Assembly (NCBI RefSeq): GCF_008035925.1
Contig: NZ_CP036264.1
Coordinates: 8,160,343 to 8,224,342 of the forward strand
Reading direction: 5' to 3'
Source of the DNA: Stieleria maiorica
Lineage (GTDB): Bacteria > Planctomycetota > Planctomycetia > Pirellulales > Pirellulaceae
DNA length: 64,000 nt
The notes beneath the pieces are model-generated. The model searched no databases. It saw only the letters and a list, made by a program, of their open reading frames with translations, and was not told where the DNA came from. Shown here one piece after another: positions 26,626 to 36,635 of the stretch; the first letter of the stretch is position 1; every line of letters begins with the position of its first letter. The position numbers and the translations under genes are program-made.

Positions 26626-29600
26626 TCACTCCACGTCGCTTGCGCTCCTGGGGTCGACTTGCAAACTGCCCAGGTAGGCGACCAGGTCACGCAGCTCACG
26701 CGGCGTCATTTGTTTGACCAGGTCGGCCGGCATCGACGAGTTTCCTTTGCGGCGGACTTCGATGTCGTCTTGCAGGATGCGTTGTTGGCTGCCGTCGGCG
26801 AGGATCAGTTCGACCACGTCGTCGGTTTCACTTTTCACGATGCCGCTGTGAACCCGCCCGTCCAGGTCGATAATGACGGCGGTTTCGAAACCTTTGGCGA
26901 TCTTGGCATCGGGCAAGCAGATCGCTTCGAGTAAATAACGGGCGTCGCGTTCTTTGCCGATCACCGTCAAATTCGGTCCGACTTCCCCCCCGGCGCGATC
27001 GACTTTGTGGCAGCGGACACAGGACAGCTCGGTTTTTCCGAAGAACAGCTGGGCCCCACGGTCCGGGTCGCCTCCGGATAGTGAGTCCAACCATTTGCCA
27101 AGCGGTTCCGATTCGGCCAGTTTGGCGCGATGTTCGGCCAGCCGTTTTTGTCGGGGTTCATCCAGGTGCCCCTCGGCCGCCTCGATGACATTCAGCTGCA
27201 CCCGTGGATCGAGCGATCCGTCGATGTACTGGTCGATCGCCTGACCGATAACGGCATCGGCCTTGGGGGTGTTTTGATCGGCCAGGATGTCCCAGGCCTT
27301 TTGTCGCATCCGGGTGTCGGCATTGGAGGTGGCCGCCACGAACCGATCGATCGATTTTTCCGCCGCGTGATCGGCCAACACCGATAGACCGGCCAGCCCC
27401 AGCGGTCCGCGCGCATCGGCCGGCGTTATCGATTCGGCCAGCCGGATGGCACTCGCTGCGTCGAGGCGAGCAAGTGCGCCCAGCGCCCGAGCACGCGCCT
27501 CGGAACTGCGGGTGGAATCGGCGACTTGATCGACCAACGCGCCGGCGATCTTTTTGATCCCTAGCGTCGCCGCGACTTCGATCGCGCGCAACCGAACGTT
27601 CTCTGGTGCGACCATCAACAGATCGATTTGTGGTTCCAATGCGGTCGCGGCTAGGCCTGCGTCGCGTTTTTCCAGCGGTCGGTAATCGCCGGTCACTCGA
27701 TCCAGCGGATCCGGTGCACCCCATTGGCCGAGCATCTCGATGGCTTCGATTCGCATCGCTTCACTGGCCTCGGATCGCGTTGCATACTTGGCGATCGCGA
27801 TCGCCGCTTCGGAACTGCCGATTCGAAAATTGGCGTTCAACACGCGTCGGGCCAAGGCATCTGATTCCAGCGGTCGATGGATCAATTCGGCAAGCGCCGC
27901 GGTTCCAAACCGGATCGGTTGATCGTGAATCGCCCGCGCAGCTTCGACGACGACGCGGCGGTCGGAGTCGTTCAAAAAGCCGGCGACCGCGCCGCTGGAA
28001 AGTCGCCGCAGGGCGATGACGCCCAACAGACGCGCCAACGGGTTGGGATGCTTGGCCAGCGCGGCGACCCGATCGGCTTTGACGGCCCGCGACAAATACA
28101 TCGCGGCGGCGTGGCGGATCGCCGGGTCGGCGGCATCGCCGCCGGTCGCCTTGGCCAACACGGCGTCCATCGCCGAGTCGTCTTTCAGTCGTCCGAGTGC
28201 GTCGATGGCTGCATAGCGCACCCTGGCGTTTTCCCGCTCAAGTGCGGCTCGGGCGGTCGTTGATGCATCGGTCCAGCCCTGCTGGCCGACGATCGCCAGT
28301 GCCGCGGCACTCAGGTCATCGTCCGTGTCGGCGATCAACTTCGTCAGGACCGACTGGGCCTTGGCTTTCGCATCGTCGTTCGTGGTTTTAGAGCGAGCGA
28401 TTTGGCCCAGCCCCCAGGCGGCATGCAAGCGTGCTTTGGACGCCGCGTCCGCATCGCCGGCGACTGTGCCGAGCGCGTCGGCCTGGCCGCGTCGGGCGAG
28501 TTCCCATTGGCTTTCCAGCCGAAGCCGGCGATCGACGTGCCCGAGCATGTCCACCAGCGTCTCGGTCGTCATCGCCCGCCAGTCGCTCGCCAGCCGTTTC
28601 TGGACCTCCGCGACGACGGGATCGTCGGCGTATTCACGATGGCGGAGGCGATACAGCCGCGCCTTTCCCAGCCCTTCCCAGCCGTCGACCCAGTCGCTGA
28701 CGTACAACGCCCCGTCGGGCCCGAACGCGACGTCGGTCGCCAGACAGGTCCAGATCGGTTGGTCGTCGGCGACCAATTTGTAGCTCGCACCGGCCGGCTG
28801 GACTTTGAAAGAGCGGATTCCACTGTTGCTCGGGCCGCCGCGGAAATCACAAATCAGAAACGTGTCGTCCAGCTCGCTGCCGAAACCGGTGCCCGGGTAA
28901 TACGCCAATCCGCTCGGCCCGTCGGTGAAATTGGCGACCGGGGGAACGATCGAAGCCGGCTGGTCGGCGTTGTGCGGCTCCCAGATCTTTTCCCGATTGA
29001 AGGGGCCGCGGTCGCTGAGGTACTGGTAATACATCCGCCAACCGGTATCGCCGTCTTGCAACACGTGCACGATCCGGGCCTGGTCGCCGCTGTCGCTGTT
29101 GTTGTCGACCGTGAACCAGTCCCCGCGATCGTTGAACGCGATCTCTTGCGGATTGCGCAATCCACTCGAGAAGATTTCTAGCCCGGTTCCGTCCAGCTCA
29201 CAGCGGAAAACCGCGCCGCTGGCCGGATCGCTCAAGACCTCTCCTTCGGCCGTGCGAATGTGATAGCCACGGTCGCCGATCGTAAAGTACAGCCGCCCGT
29301 CGTAGCCGCGAATCAGCCCGTGCAGGTCATGGCCGCGAAAGGCGACGCGGACGCCATATCCATCCGACAGCACCACACGTTCGTCCGCCTGACCGTCGCC
29401 GTCTTGATCGACCAGCTTCCACAGTTTGGGGATGCAGGTGTAGTAGACGTTGCCGTCGACCGCCAGCACGCCGGCCCCGGTGCCTTCTTCGAGCTGATTG
29501 AATCCGCTGGCCAGCACCACGCTCTTGTCTGCCCGCCCGTCGCCGTCGGTGTCCGACAGTTGCCGGACCCGATCGTCGTGTTGGGTGTACGTGACCGCCG

Positions 29601-30045
29601 CTTCACCCAGCAGACGCTTGTGATAGTCGATCCGATCTTGCACCGTTTTGGACGCCAAGTCAGCCATCAGCCACTGTTGGTCGTGCCCGCGATTGTCCGT
29701 CACGCCGCGGTTCTGGCGAAACGTCTCGCAGGCATAGACACGACCTTGCCGATCGATGTCAAACGCGACGACGTTGGCCAAATCGGGTTCGGCCGCCCAC
29801 AGGCTGATCGTCCAGCCTTCCGGAATGCGGATCGCCGCCATCGCTTCGGCCGCCTCCCCGGACGCCTGGGCGATTTCCGGAGGCAGGGCCTGCGGCGTAC
29901 TCACATCCGCCGCAGCGACGTCCACGCCGGACCAACCCAACAGCCCGGCCATTATCCAGGCGAATGATCGAATCGAACACCTGCGGCCATGGCCGTTTCG
30001 AACTGTCAGGCGAGACAACAGCAACCTGCAACGCGGAACATTCAT
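26626..30045 (-). CDS. PVC-type heme-binding protein: propeller, HEAT repeats, CxxCH
   Basis: A 1,139-residue exported protein. A signal segment (about 26-46, SFAWIMAGLLGWSGVDVAAA) is followed by a glucose/sorbosone-dehydrogenase-like beta-propeller (about 60-470; YACETFRQNRGV, GHDLHGLIRGYDGRLYFTIG, FSSGLRNPQEIAFNDRGDWF). Then come HEAT-type helical repeats (about 490-960) and a C-terminal cytochrome c domain with CVRCH near residue 1010 and PNLTVIG. This architecture is widespread in Planctomycetes and is thought to serve periplasmic oxidation of sugars or polysaccharide pieces; the substrate is unknown. The ATG at 30045 is preferred over an upstream TTG at 30090. Confidence 0.9.
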   Translation of the reverse strand: MNVPRCRLLLSRLTVRNGHGRRCSIRSFAWIMAGLLGWSGVDVAAADVSTPQALPPEIAQASGEAAEAMAAIRIPEGWTISLWAAEPDLANVVAFDIDRQGRVYACETFRQNRGVTDNRGHDQQWLMADLASKTVQDRIDYHKRLLGEAAVTYTQHDDRVRQLSDTDGDGRADKSVVLASGFNQLEEGTGAGVLAVDGNVYYTCIPKLWKLVDQDGDGQADERVVLSDGYGVRVAFRGHDLHGLIRGYDGRLYFTIGDRGYHIRTAEGEVLSDPASGAVFRCELDGTGLEIFSSGLRNPQEIAFNDRGDWFTVDNNSDSGDQARIVHVLQDGDTGWRMYYQYLSDRGPFNREKIWEPHNADQPASIVPPVANFTDGPSGLAYYPGTGFGSELDDTFLICDFRGGPSNSGIRSFKVQPAGASYKLVADDQPIWTCLATDVAFGPDGALYVSDWVDGWEGLGKARLYRLRHREYADDPVVAEVQKRLASDWRAMTTETLVDMLGHVDRRLRLESQWELARRGQADALGTVAGDADAASKARLHAAWGLGQIARSKTTNDDAKAKAQSVLTKLIADTDDDLSAAALAIVGQQGWTDASTTARAALERENARVRYAAIDALGRLKDDSAMDAVLAKATGGDAADPAIRHAAAMYLSRAVKADRVAALAKHPNPLARLLGVIALRRLSSGAVAGFLNDSDRRVVVEAARAIHDQPIRFGTAALAELIHRPLESDALARRVLNANFRIGSSEAAIAIAKYATRSEASEAMRIEAIEMLGQWGAPDPLDRVTGDYRPLEKRDAGLAATALEPQIDLLMVAPENVRLRAIEVAATLGIKKIAGALVDQVADSTRSSEARARALGALARLDAASAIRLAESITPADARGPLGLAGLSVLADHAAEKSIDRFVAATSNADTRMRQKAWDILADQNTPKADAVIGQAIDQYIDGSLDPRVQLNVIEAAEGHLDEPRQKRLAEHRAKLAESEPLGKWLDSLSGGDPDRGAQLFFGKTELSCVRCHKVDRAGGEVGPNLTVIGKERDARYLLEAICLPDAKIAKGFETAVIIDLDGRVHSGIVKSETDDVVELILADGSQQRILQDDIEVRRKGNSSMPADLVKQMTPRELRDLVAYLGSLQVDPRSASDVE

Positions 30046-30227
30046 AAACAGTGGTACGGCTGGAAACAAAGCGGTGGCGGGAAAGCACAACAGATCTAAT
30101 ATCGGCGCATCGTCCAGGACGTCAACTCAATGGCTATCTGCCCGCCGGAAAGATCCATTAGAATAGTCGCTCCGCCGCAGTATCGGTTCGGGAAACTCCA
30201 ACGCCGGCACCATCACAACCATCGTTC

Positions 30228-30758
30228 ATGAATCGATCCGACGACGACCCACTGTCACCGCCAGCGCCGACGCCAGTACAGAACGATGATCGGCAGGCAA
30301 CCGGGGACACCCCGTTTGTTGCCAAGCTGGTCGATCCGGCATCCAGTCCTGCTTCCGCAGCGCCGGCCGATTCATCAGCGCCGGCCGAATCATCAGCGCC
30401 AGTCGAATCATCAGCGCCAGTCCGAACCGGTTCTCCCTTCCGCGTCGATCCGCCAGACGTGCAACCACCGTCGGCTGTAAACCCGGTTTTGACGCTTTCG
30501 GGCGAAGCCGCCTACGGGGAGTTCGGGCCGTTCCTGTACACCGCCATGGGGGCCTCGGCCGCCGCGGTCGTCGTGCTGGTGTTCGCGGGGCTGGGCGCCT
30601 GGTGGTTCCCCCCGGGCGGTGCCTTGGTCGCAGTCCTCGGCACGATCCTGTCGATCGTCGGGCTGTTTTCGAAACGCCGCTATCGCTACGCCGCGCTCGG
30701 GACCTTGCCCCTGCACATGGGCCTGTTCCTGTTGAGCTACACGCGGGCGCTCAGCTGA
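30228..30758 (+). CDS. Small multi-pass membrane protein, unknown function
   Basis: A 176-residue protein. The N-terminal 90 residues are disordered and Pro/Ser/Ala-rich, with an SSAPAE-type repeat coded by an 18-base DNA repeat (30365-30425). Hydrophobic segments follow at about 102-124 (YTAMGASAAAVVVLVFAGLG), 127-145 and 152-170, suggesting three membrane passes. The ending FSKRRYRYAALGTLPLHMGL is typical of small planctomycete membrane proteins, but no family is recognised. ATG at 30228 follows an unremarkable leader. Divergent from the PVC heme gene. Confidence 0.75.
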   Translation: MNRSDDDPLSPPAPTPVQNDDRQATGDTPFVAKLVDPASSPASAAPADSSAPAESSAPVESSAPVRTGSPFRVDPPDVQPPSAVNPVLTLSGEAAYGEFGPFLYTAMGASAAAVVVLVFAGLGAWWFPPGGALVAVLGTILSIVGLFSKRRYRYAALGTLPLHMGLFLLSYTRALS

Positions 30759-30810
30759 ATCTCCGTCGGGAGCGAACAGAGCGCACCTCGACCATGCAAA
30801 CCGGGAAATG

Positions 30811-30954
30811 CTGGTCAAAAATGGGGTGGTTAAAAAATGTGTTGCACGACCCAGGCACCCGGCGGTTCGGTAGCGATCAGGTCACCCAACGAACATCGGC
30901 GTCCCACCGCAATCAAGCGATACACGACACATTCGGCTGCATCTTTTTTTGACC
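30811..30954. repeat. GGTCAAAA-ATG element, copy set 1
   Basis: Two direct copies, CTGGTCAAAAATG (30811-30823) and GGTGGTTAAAAAATG (30825-30839), are followed by an inverted TTTTTTTGACC (30944-30954). The same arrangement is seen at 38057-38146. Located just after a forward gene and before the stop of a reverse gene; nothing else was recognised between 30759 and 30994. Confidence 0.55.
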
Positions 30955-30994
30955 GATCACCCCTTTCCGCTCGTCAAGCGTCTCGGAAGCCGTT

Positions 30995-32458
30995 TCAAGC
31001 CAACAACTCGTGCACGACTTCCGCTTCCTCGACCCCGGTCAGGCGAAAGTCCAGTCCCTGGAACTTGAACGTCAATCGTTTGTGGTCGATGCCCAACAGG
31101 TGCAGCATCGTCGCATGGAAATCACGGACGTGGACCTTGTTCTCCACCGCGTTGTACCCGAATTCGTCGGTCGCCCCGTAGCTGGTCCCGCGGCGGATTC
31201 CCCCGCCGGCCATCCACATCGAGAATCCTTTGATGTGGTGGTCACGGCCGCTGCCCTGGGCCATCGGCGTGCGTCCGAATTCACCGCCCCAGACGATCAG
31301 GGTTTCGTCCAGCATGCCGCGTTGTTTCAGATCATGAACCAGCGCCGCGGTCCCCCGGTCGACCAATTCCGCCGTCTTGGCCACGCCCGCTTTGACGCCG
31401 CCGTGGTGATCCCAGCCGCGATGGTACAGCTGGATGAACCGCACGCCACGTTCGGCCAAGCGGCGGGCGAGCAGACAGTTGCTGGCGAACGAACCGTCGC
31501 CGGGTGTGCATCCGTAGCTGTCGATGATGTGCTGCGGTTCACCCGACATGTCGGTCAATTCGGGCACCGAGGCCTGCATGCGAAACGCCATCTCATAGGC
31601 CGCCAATCGCGTCGCGATCTCGGGATCGTTCCGTTCCTCGTTGCGGATCCGATTGATCTGCGCCACCGCGTCGACGATCTGACGCTGTTGATCGCGGCCG
31701 ACGCCGCTGGGGTTGCCGACATAATGCACCGGATTTCCGCTGGCGTGCATCTGGACACCTTGGTAACGACTGGGCAGAAAACCCGAGTGCCATTGTCGCG
31801 AGCTGATCGGTTGGCTTTGTCCCCCGCCTTCGCTGGTCAACACGATGAACCCCGGCAGGTCCTGCGTTTCGCTGCCCAAACCGTACAGCACCCACGACCC
31901 CATCGAAGGCCGACCGCTGATGGCCGTTCCGGTGTTGAAGAACGTGTGTGCCGGATCGTGATTGATTTGCTCGGTGTGCATCGATTTGACGATGCACATT
32001 TCGTCTGCCAAGGAGCGGATATGCGGGAAGACGTCGGAGATCATTTGCCCGCTGTCGCCACAAGCGGCGAACTTGTGCTGTGGCCCCATCACCTTCAGCT
32101 CTTTTCCCTGCAACTGGGCGATCGGTTGGCCTGCGGTGATCGAATCCGGCATCGGTTTGCCGTCCATCTCCGCCAACACCGGTTTGTAATCGAACGTCTC
32201 CAGATGGCTGGGGCCGCCGGCCATGCACAAATGGATGACGCGTTTGATGCGTGGCTGATGATGCGGCGAGGCGAGCATGCCTTCCATCGCACGGGTCCCG
32301 GACGGGCCGGTCGAAGCAACGCTAGCGGTGGCGGCAGTGGCTGTGCCGGCGAAATCCGACTTCAGCAACGACGCCAGAGCGATCGATCCAAGCCCCGTGC
32401 GGCGCAGGAAGGTGCGGCGAGCGAGTCGACGCCCGAGTAGGTCGTGTTCAGAATTCAT
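30995..32458 (-). CDS. DUF1501 family exported protein
   Basis: A 487-residue protein with a twin-arginine signal (ARRTFLRRTGLGSIALASLL, residues 13-32) for export in folded form. Motifs of the sulfatase-like DUF1501 family are all present: HLCMAGGPSHLETFDYKP, HDPAHTFFNTG, PGFIVLTSEGGG, FIQLYHRGWDHHGG, WGGEFGRTPMAQG and DHHIKGFSMWMAGG. It is the standard partner of PSD1 proteins, and its start is 26 bases after the PSD1 stop. ATG codons at 32476 and 32506 are alternatives; 32458 puts the Tat motif at the usual distance. Biochemical role is still unclear in the literature I know. Confidence 0.9.
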   Translation of the reverse strand: MNSEHDLLGRRLARRTFLRRTGLGSIALASLLKSDFAGTATAATASVASTGPSGTRAMEGMLASPHHQPRIKRVIHLCMAGGPSHLETFDYKPVLAEMDGKPMPDSITAGQPIAQLQGKELKVMGPQHKFAACGDSGQMISDVFPHIRSLADEMCIVKSMHTEQINHDPAHTFFNTGTAISGRPSMGSWVLYGLGSETQDLPGFIVLTSEGGGQSQPISSRQWHSGFLPSRYQGVQMHASGNPVHYVGNPSGVGRDQQRQIVDAVAQINRIRNEERNDPEIATRLAAYEMAFRMQASVPELTDMSGEPQHIIDSYGCTPGDGSFASNCLLARRLAERGVRFIQLYHRGWDHHGGVKAGVAKTAELVDRGTAALVHDLKQRGMLDETLIVWGGEFGRTPMAQGSGRDHHIKGFSMWMAGGGIRRGTSYGATDEFGYNAVENKVHVRDFHATMLHLLGIDHKRLTFKFQGLDFRLTGVEEAEVVHELLA

Positions 32459-32483
32459 CGCAGTTTCAAGATTCATCGCGTGT

Positions 32484-35400
32484 TCAGTAGCGCGTAATGG
32501 TTTCATGGAGATTCAAAATCACGCGGGCAACGCTGGTCCAGGCGGCCAGTTCGGCCGCATCCAGGTCGTCGGCGATCGCCGCATCACCGTGGGCGACCAG
32601 TTGTTCTGCTTGGTCGCGGTTGGATCGATAGTGTGTCAGGTGGCTTTCAAAAATAGCCGCCAGTTGTTCGGCAATACGAGGTTCGGCCGGACGCGACACG
32701 GCACTGCGGTAAGCCCAACGCAGACGCTGGTCGACGTCGGAGCCGCCTTCACGCATGATCCGCTCGGCAAACACTCGCGCCGCTTCGACGAACGTCGGAT
32801 CGTTCAACAGCACCAACGCTTGCAGCGGCGTGTTCGAACGGGCCCGCTTGGCCGTGCATTCTTCGCGGCTGGGCGCATCAAAGGCTTTCAACATCGGGTG
32901 CAAGAACGTGCGTTGCCAGTGCGTGTACAGCCCGCGTCGGTATTGGTTGGCCCCTTGGTCGGCGGCGTATTCGCGTCGCGGGAAGTTCAATTGGGCGTAG
33001 TAGCCGGCCGGTTGGTAGGGGTGAGCACTCGGACCACCGATGCTTTCGACCAACAGCCCGCTGATCGCCAGCGCGCCGTCGCGGACGACTTCCGCATCGA
33101 CCGTGAATCGTCCTTGCCGGGCGAACAGATCGTTGTACGGGTCTTGTTGTCGCAATGTGTCGGTCGGCGTCGACGAACGCTGGTACGTCTGGCTGTTCAC
33201 GATCGACCGCATCATGTGTTTGATGTCCCAGCCCGACCGGACAAACTCGATCGCCAATGCGTCCAACAAATCCGGATAGGACGGATAAGTCCCCTGGCCG
33301 CCGAAATCATCCACGCTGGCGCAGATGCCGCGACCGAACAACAAGCTCCACAAACGATTGACCATCGTCCGCGCGGTCAGCGGATTGTCGTCGCGGCACA
33401 ACCAGTTCGCCAAATCCAGCCGCGTCGCTCGCGCGTCGTCTGTTTCCAGTTCGCCCAAAAACGCGGGGATCGCCGGAGCCACCACTTCGCCGGAGTCATC
33501 CATCCAGTTGCCGCGGGGCAAAACGCGGATCGTTCGCGGAGTGACGCTGCGTGAGACGACGGTCTCCGGTGCGGTTTCGTACTTCGCCTTGCGTTCGGAT
33601 TCCCGCTGCCGAATCCGCTCCACGTGCGCCTTCATCTGTTCGGATTCGGCCACGTAGTATTCGCTGATTGCCCGTTGCTGTTGGTCGCTGCGTTCGTCTT
33701 TTTCGATTCGGAGCGCTTCGGCCACCTGGGGCGGAATGCCGCCGGCGGTGACCACGCCGGCTTCATCCCAGTGGACCAGACCGCCGAATTGCGTGAACGC
33801 CATGCCGCCCACCTTCGCGCCCTCGGCCAGTCCGACCTCCTCCGCGGTCGCCTCCAAACGCACCCACTGGCCCGTCGCGGGCAGGTCTCCACCGCGGCGA
33901 TAGGCGGCGTCGCTTTCCTTCTTCAATCCATAGGGGATGTCATCGCTGCCCCAGACCTTGCGGTGGTTCCAATTGCCATCGTTGAATTGCAGCATGACGG
34001 CCGAAGGGGGATTCTTGGGGTCCAGATAGACCCAGCAAAAGAAACGTGTGTCCTTGGCAGCGACGAACGGTTTTTTCGCACCGTCGAACAGGTGTTGTGT
34101 CAGGGCGTCGCTTTGTTGTTTGCGGGAACGATCGCCGCGGTGGACGGGATCGGAGTCCTTCGCGACAAAATTCCACTCTCCGCTCTTCCTTGCCTCCAAT
34201 GACAATTCATCGTCGATCCAAAACGTTTCAACTTCTTGGTGATCGTCCAGGCGGTCGATCACGGTGGATTCCCACTGGTCCTGGTCCGCGATCAACGATT
34301 GACGCAGCGGCTCGATCCCCGCTTTCATCGTCTCGATTTCGCGGTCCATCGCCTCCAGTTCGGCTTGCAATTTTTCGCCGGGAACGCGGATCATTGGCGG
34401 GCGACTGCGTGCCCCGTAAACGCCGCGTTCGTCCAGATCGGCAAAGAACGCGCCGAGCGAATAGAAGTCGCGCGCGGTGTACGGGTCATACTTGTGGTCG
34501 TGACACTGGGCACATCCCACCGTCGCGCCCATGAAGACTTGCGAGACGTTTCGAACGCGGTCGGCAAAGTAGATCGCCAAGTATTCTTTTGCCTGCGAAC
34601 CGCCCTCTTCGGTCGTTTGGTTCAGTCGGTTGTAACCCGATGCGACCTGTTGATCGAGTGTCGCGTCGGGCAGCAAGTCACCGGCGATCTGTTCGCGGAC
34701 AAACCGGTCGTACGGCATGTTGTCGTTGAACGCGTTGATCACGTAGTCGCGATAGGGCGATTGAGAAACGTTTTGGTCGCCGTGGTACCCGACAGTGTCG
34801 GCGTAACGCACCAGGTCCAACCAATAGATCGCCATCCGTTCGCCGAAGCGGGGTGAATTGAGCAGTCGGTCGACCAGATCGGCATAGGCATCGGTCGATT
34901 CGTCGTCCAGAAACGCTTGGACCTCCTCGGCCGTCGGTGGGATGCCCGTCAAATCAAACGACAGGCGTCGGATCAGGGTGATCCGATCGGCTCGCTCGGT
35001 CGGCCGGATGCCTTCGTCGGCCAGTCGCGCCGAAATCACTCGGTCGATGGTTTTCGTCGCACTGTGACCGACGCCGTCGCCGTCAATTTCACGCATCGGT
35101 TCGTACGCCCAATGGGCTTCGTACGGGGCACCTTCGGCGATCCATCGAACCAGGATCTCGCGTTCAGCTTCGGTCAGGCTCTTGTGGGACGAAGCCGGCG
35201 GCATCACTTCGTCTTCATCGGTCGAAAGAATCCGACGCACCACTTCGCTCTCCTCCGGAGACCCGGGAACGATCGCGCCCATCGACGGATCGGTCGCTTC
35301 ATCGGGCAGGTCCAGCCGCAATCCCCCCTCGACGGTCTGAGCGTCGGGGCCGTGACAGGCGAAACACTTGTCGCTCAGGATCGCGCGGACATCGCGATTG

Positions 35401-35495
35401 AATCGAATCGGTCGGTCGGCTGCGTTGCAATCCGGCTGGGCGAATATCGCGTTGGCGACCAGCAGAGTCAGCGTGGTGATCTGGAATCGAAGCAT
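32484..35495 (-). CDS. PSD1 / DUF1549-DUF1553 planctomycete cytochrome protein
   Basis: A 1,003-residue exported protein. A signal peptide (LRFQITTLTLLVANAIFA) is followed by a planctomycete cytochrome c domain with CFACH (Cys44-His48) and MPP, the DUF1549 domain (LIRRLSFDLTGIPPTAEEVQ, SPRFGERMAIYWLDLVRYAD, a second CAQCH near residue 325 in GCAQCHDHKYDPYT), a central concanavalin-like insertion, and the C-terminal DUF1553 domain (LARWL-type LANWLCRDDNPLTARTMVNR, FGGQGTYPSYPDLLD). The ATG at 35495 was chosen because it begins the signal peptide. Forms the standard two-gene unit with DUF1501; linked by others to polysaccharide breakdown. Confidence 0.92.
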   Translation of the reverse strand: MLRFQITTLTLLVANAIFAQPDCNAADRPIRFNRDVRAILSDKCFACHGPDAQTVEGGLRLDLPDEATDPSMGAIVPGSPEESEVVRRILSTDEDEVMPPASSHKSLTEAEREILVRWIAEGAPYEAHWAYEPMREIDGDGVGHSATKTIDRVISARLADEGIRPTERADRITLIRRLSFDLTGIPPTAEEVQAFLDDESTDAYADLVDRLLNSPRFGERMAIYWLDLVRYADTVGYHGDQNVSQSPYRDYVINAFNDNMPYDRFVREQIAGDLLPDATLDQQVASGYNRLNQTTEEGGSQAKEYLAIYFADRVRNVSQVFMGATVGCAQCHDHKYDPYTARDFYSLGAFFADLDERGVYGARSRPPMIRVPGEKLQAELEAMDREIETMKAGIEPLRQSLIADQDQWESTVIDRLDDHQEVETFWIDDELSLEARKSGEWNFVAKDSDPVHRGDRSRKQQSDALTQHLFDGAKKPFVAAKDTRFFCWVYLDPKNPPSAVMLQFNDGNWNHRKVWGSDDIPYGLKKESDAAYRRGGDLPATGQWVRLEATAEEVGLAEGAKVGGMAFTQFGGLVHWDEAGVVTAGGIPPQVAEALRIEKDERSDQQQRAISEYYVAESEQMKAHVERIRQRESERKAKYETAPETVVSRSVTPRTIRVLPRGNWMDDSGEVVAPAIPAFLGELETDDARATRLDLANWLCRDDNPLTARTMVNRLWSLLFGRGICASVDDFGGQGTYPSYPDLLDALAIEFVRSGWDIKHMMRSIVNSQTYQRSSTPTDTLRQQDPYNDLFARQGRFTVDAEVVRDGALAISGLLVESIGGPSAHPYQPAGYYAQLNFPRREYAADQGANQYRRGLYTHWQRTFLHPMLKAFDAPSREECTAKRARSNTPLQALVLLNDPTFVEAARVFAERIMREGGSDVDQRLRWAYRSAVSRPAEPRIAEQLAAIFESHLTHYRSNRDQAEQLVAHGDAAIADDLDAAELAAWTSVARVILNLHETITRY

Positions 35496-35628
35496 GGGGC
35501 GGGGCCAGCCGAATGGCCGACGGTAGGGGAGGCGAGAAGTGGGAATGCGAGCTCGGGAATACGAGATTGGGGGAAAGCTACAATACTCGGGACGCTGCAG
35601 TCCATCCTGAGAGTGGAACCACCATTTT

Positions 35629-36621
35629 ATGCCCGACGACGCGATATCACAGGCAACAACCGGCGTCTTTCGCCGAATCTTTCGAACATTGGGGATTTGC
35701 CTGGTCATTGTCGCCAGTCTGCTTTGTTTCCCGCACTGGTTGCCTTGGATGATTGCCGCTTGGATCCTCTGGCACACGCTCGCTGTGATGAAGGGATCGC
35801 CCGGCTATTGGCCACTGTTCGCCTGCACGTTGATCCTCGCGATCCGGCTGGTCCCGCGGACTCCCGCGATGATGTTGTTGGCGGTGGCGATGGTGGCGAT
35901 TGCAGTTTGGCGATTTCGATCCCGGTCACGGCCCGAGATCACGCTCCGCTATCGCTGGCTCTCGCCAGTCATGCTGGCAATCCTGTGGGGGCTGATGTTC
36001 GTTGAATATCGCCGTTCGGCGACCTGCAATCATGAAGTGGGATACGATCCGGAACGCCCGATCGTCTGCATCGGCGACAGTCTGACTCAAGGGATGATCC
36101 CCGATCCGGGTTACCCGGGACAACTCGCAACCATGGTGCGTCCGACGGTCATCAATCTTGGTGCCTCGGGGATCGCGACCGGACCGGCGATCGGGATCCT
36201 GGAGCGTGCGATGGTGCACCGTCCGCAAGCCGTCATTATCGAACTCGGCGGCCATGATTTTCTGAAGTTTCACAGCCGCGCGAGCACGAAGGCCAATCTG
36301 GTGAAAATGATCACGCTCTGTCGCACCAACGATTGTGAACCCATCTTGATGGAGATCCCGCGGGGGTTCATGATCGATCCGTACGCCAGTTTGGAGCGCG
36401 AGCTTGCCTACGAATTTGACCTGCAGCTGGTCGATGATCGGTGGCTGCGCCACATTGTTTTGATGAGCCCGGCGGCACCGCCGGGGATGTGGTTCAAGGA
36501 CGCCCAGCTCAGCGATGACGGGATTCACAGCAATCCCCGAGGCAGTGGGGTGATTGCGACGTTCGTGGCTGACGCACTGGTGGAAGTCTATGGAGATCAA
36601 GTGCTTCGATCGCGGAAATAA
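35629..36621 (+). CDS. Membrane-anchored SGNH/GDSL hydrolase
   Basis: A 330-residue protein. Three to four N-terminal membrane helices (about 20-135) precede an SGNH esterase/lipase domain. Block I is VCIGDSLTQGM (nucleophile Ser151), block II INLGASG, block V DDGIHSN (Asp297, His300), so the triad is complete. Block III, usually GxND with an oxyanion Asn, reads GGHD here (His209). The protein may act as an acyl esterase on cell-surface glycans or lipids; substrate unknown. Divergent from the PSD1 gene with a 133-base shared promoter region. Followed by dispersed repeats. Confidence 0.85.
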   Translation: MPDDAISQATTGVFRRIFRTLGICLVIVASLLCFPHWLPWMIAAWILWHTLAVMKGSPGYWPLFACTLILAIRLVPRTPAMMLLAVAMVAIAVWRFRSRSRPEITLRYRWLSPVMLAILWGLMFVEYRRSATCNHEVGYDPERPIVCIGDSLTQGMIPDPGYPGQLATMVRPTVINLGASGIATGPAIGILERAMVHRPQAVIIELGGHDFLKFHSRASTKANLVKMITLCRTNDCEPILMEIPRGFMIDPYASLERELAYEFDLQLVDDRWLRHIVLMSPAAPPGMWFKDAQLSDDGIHSNPRGSGVIATFVADALVEVYGDQVLRSRK

Positions 36622-36635
36622 GGTGTCAAGCACGA

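Noticed and set aside
35496-35777. Upstream extension of the PSD1 gene to 35777
   Set aside because: It would place 94 residues before the signal peptide and overlap the divergent SGNH gene; the ATG at 35495 is better.
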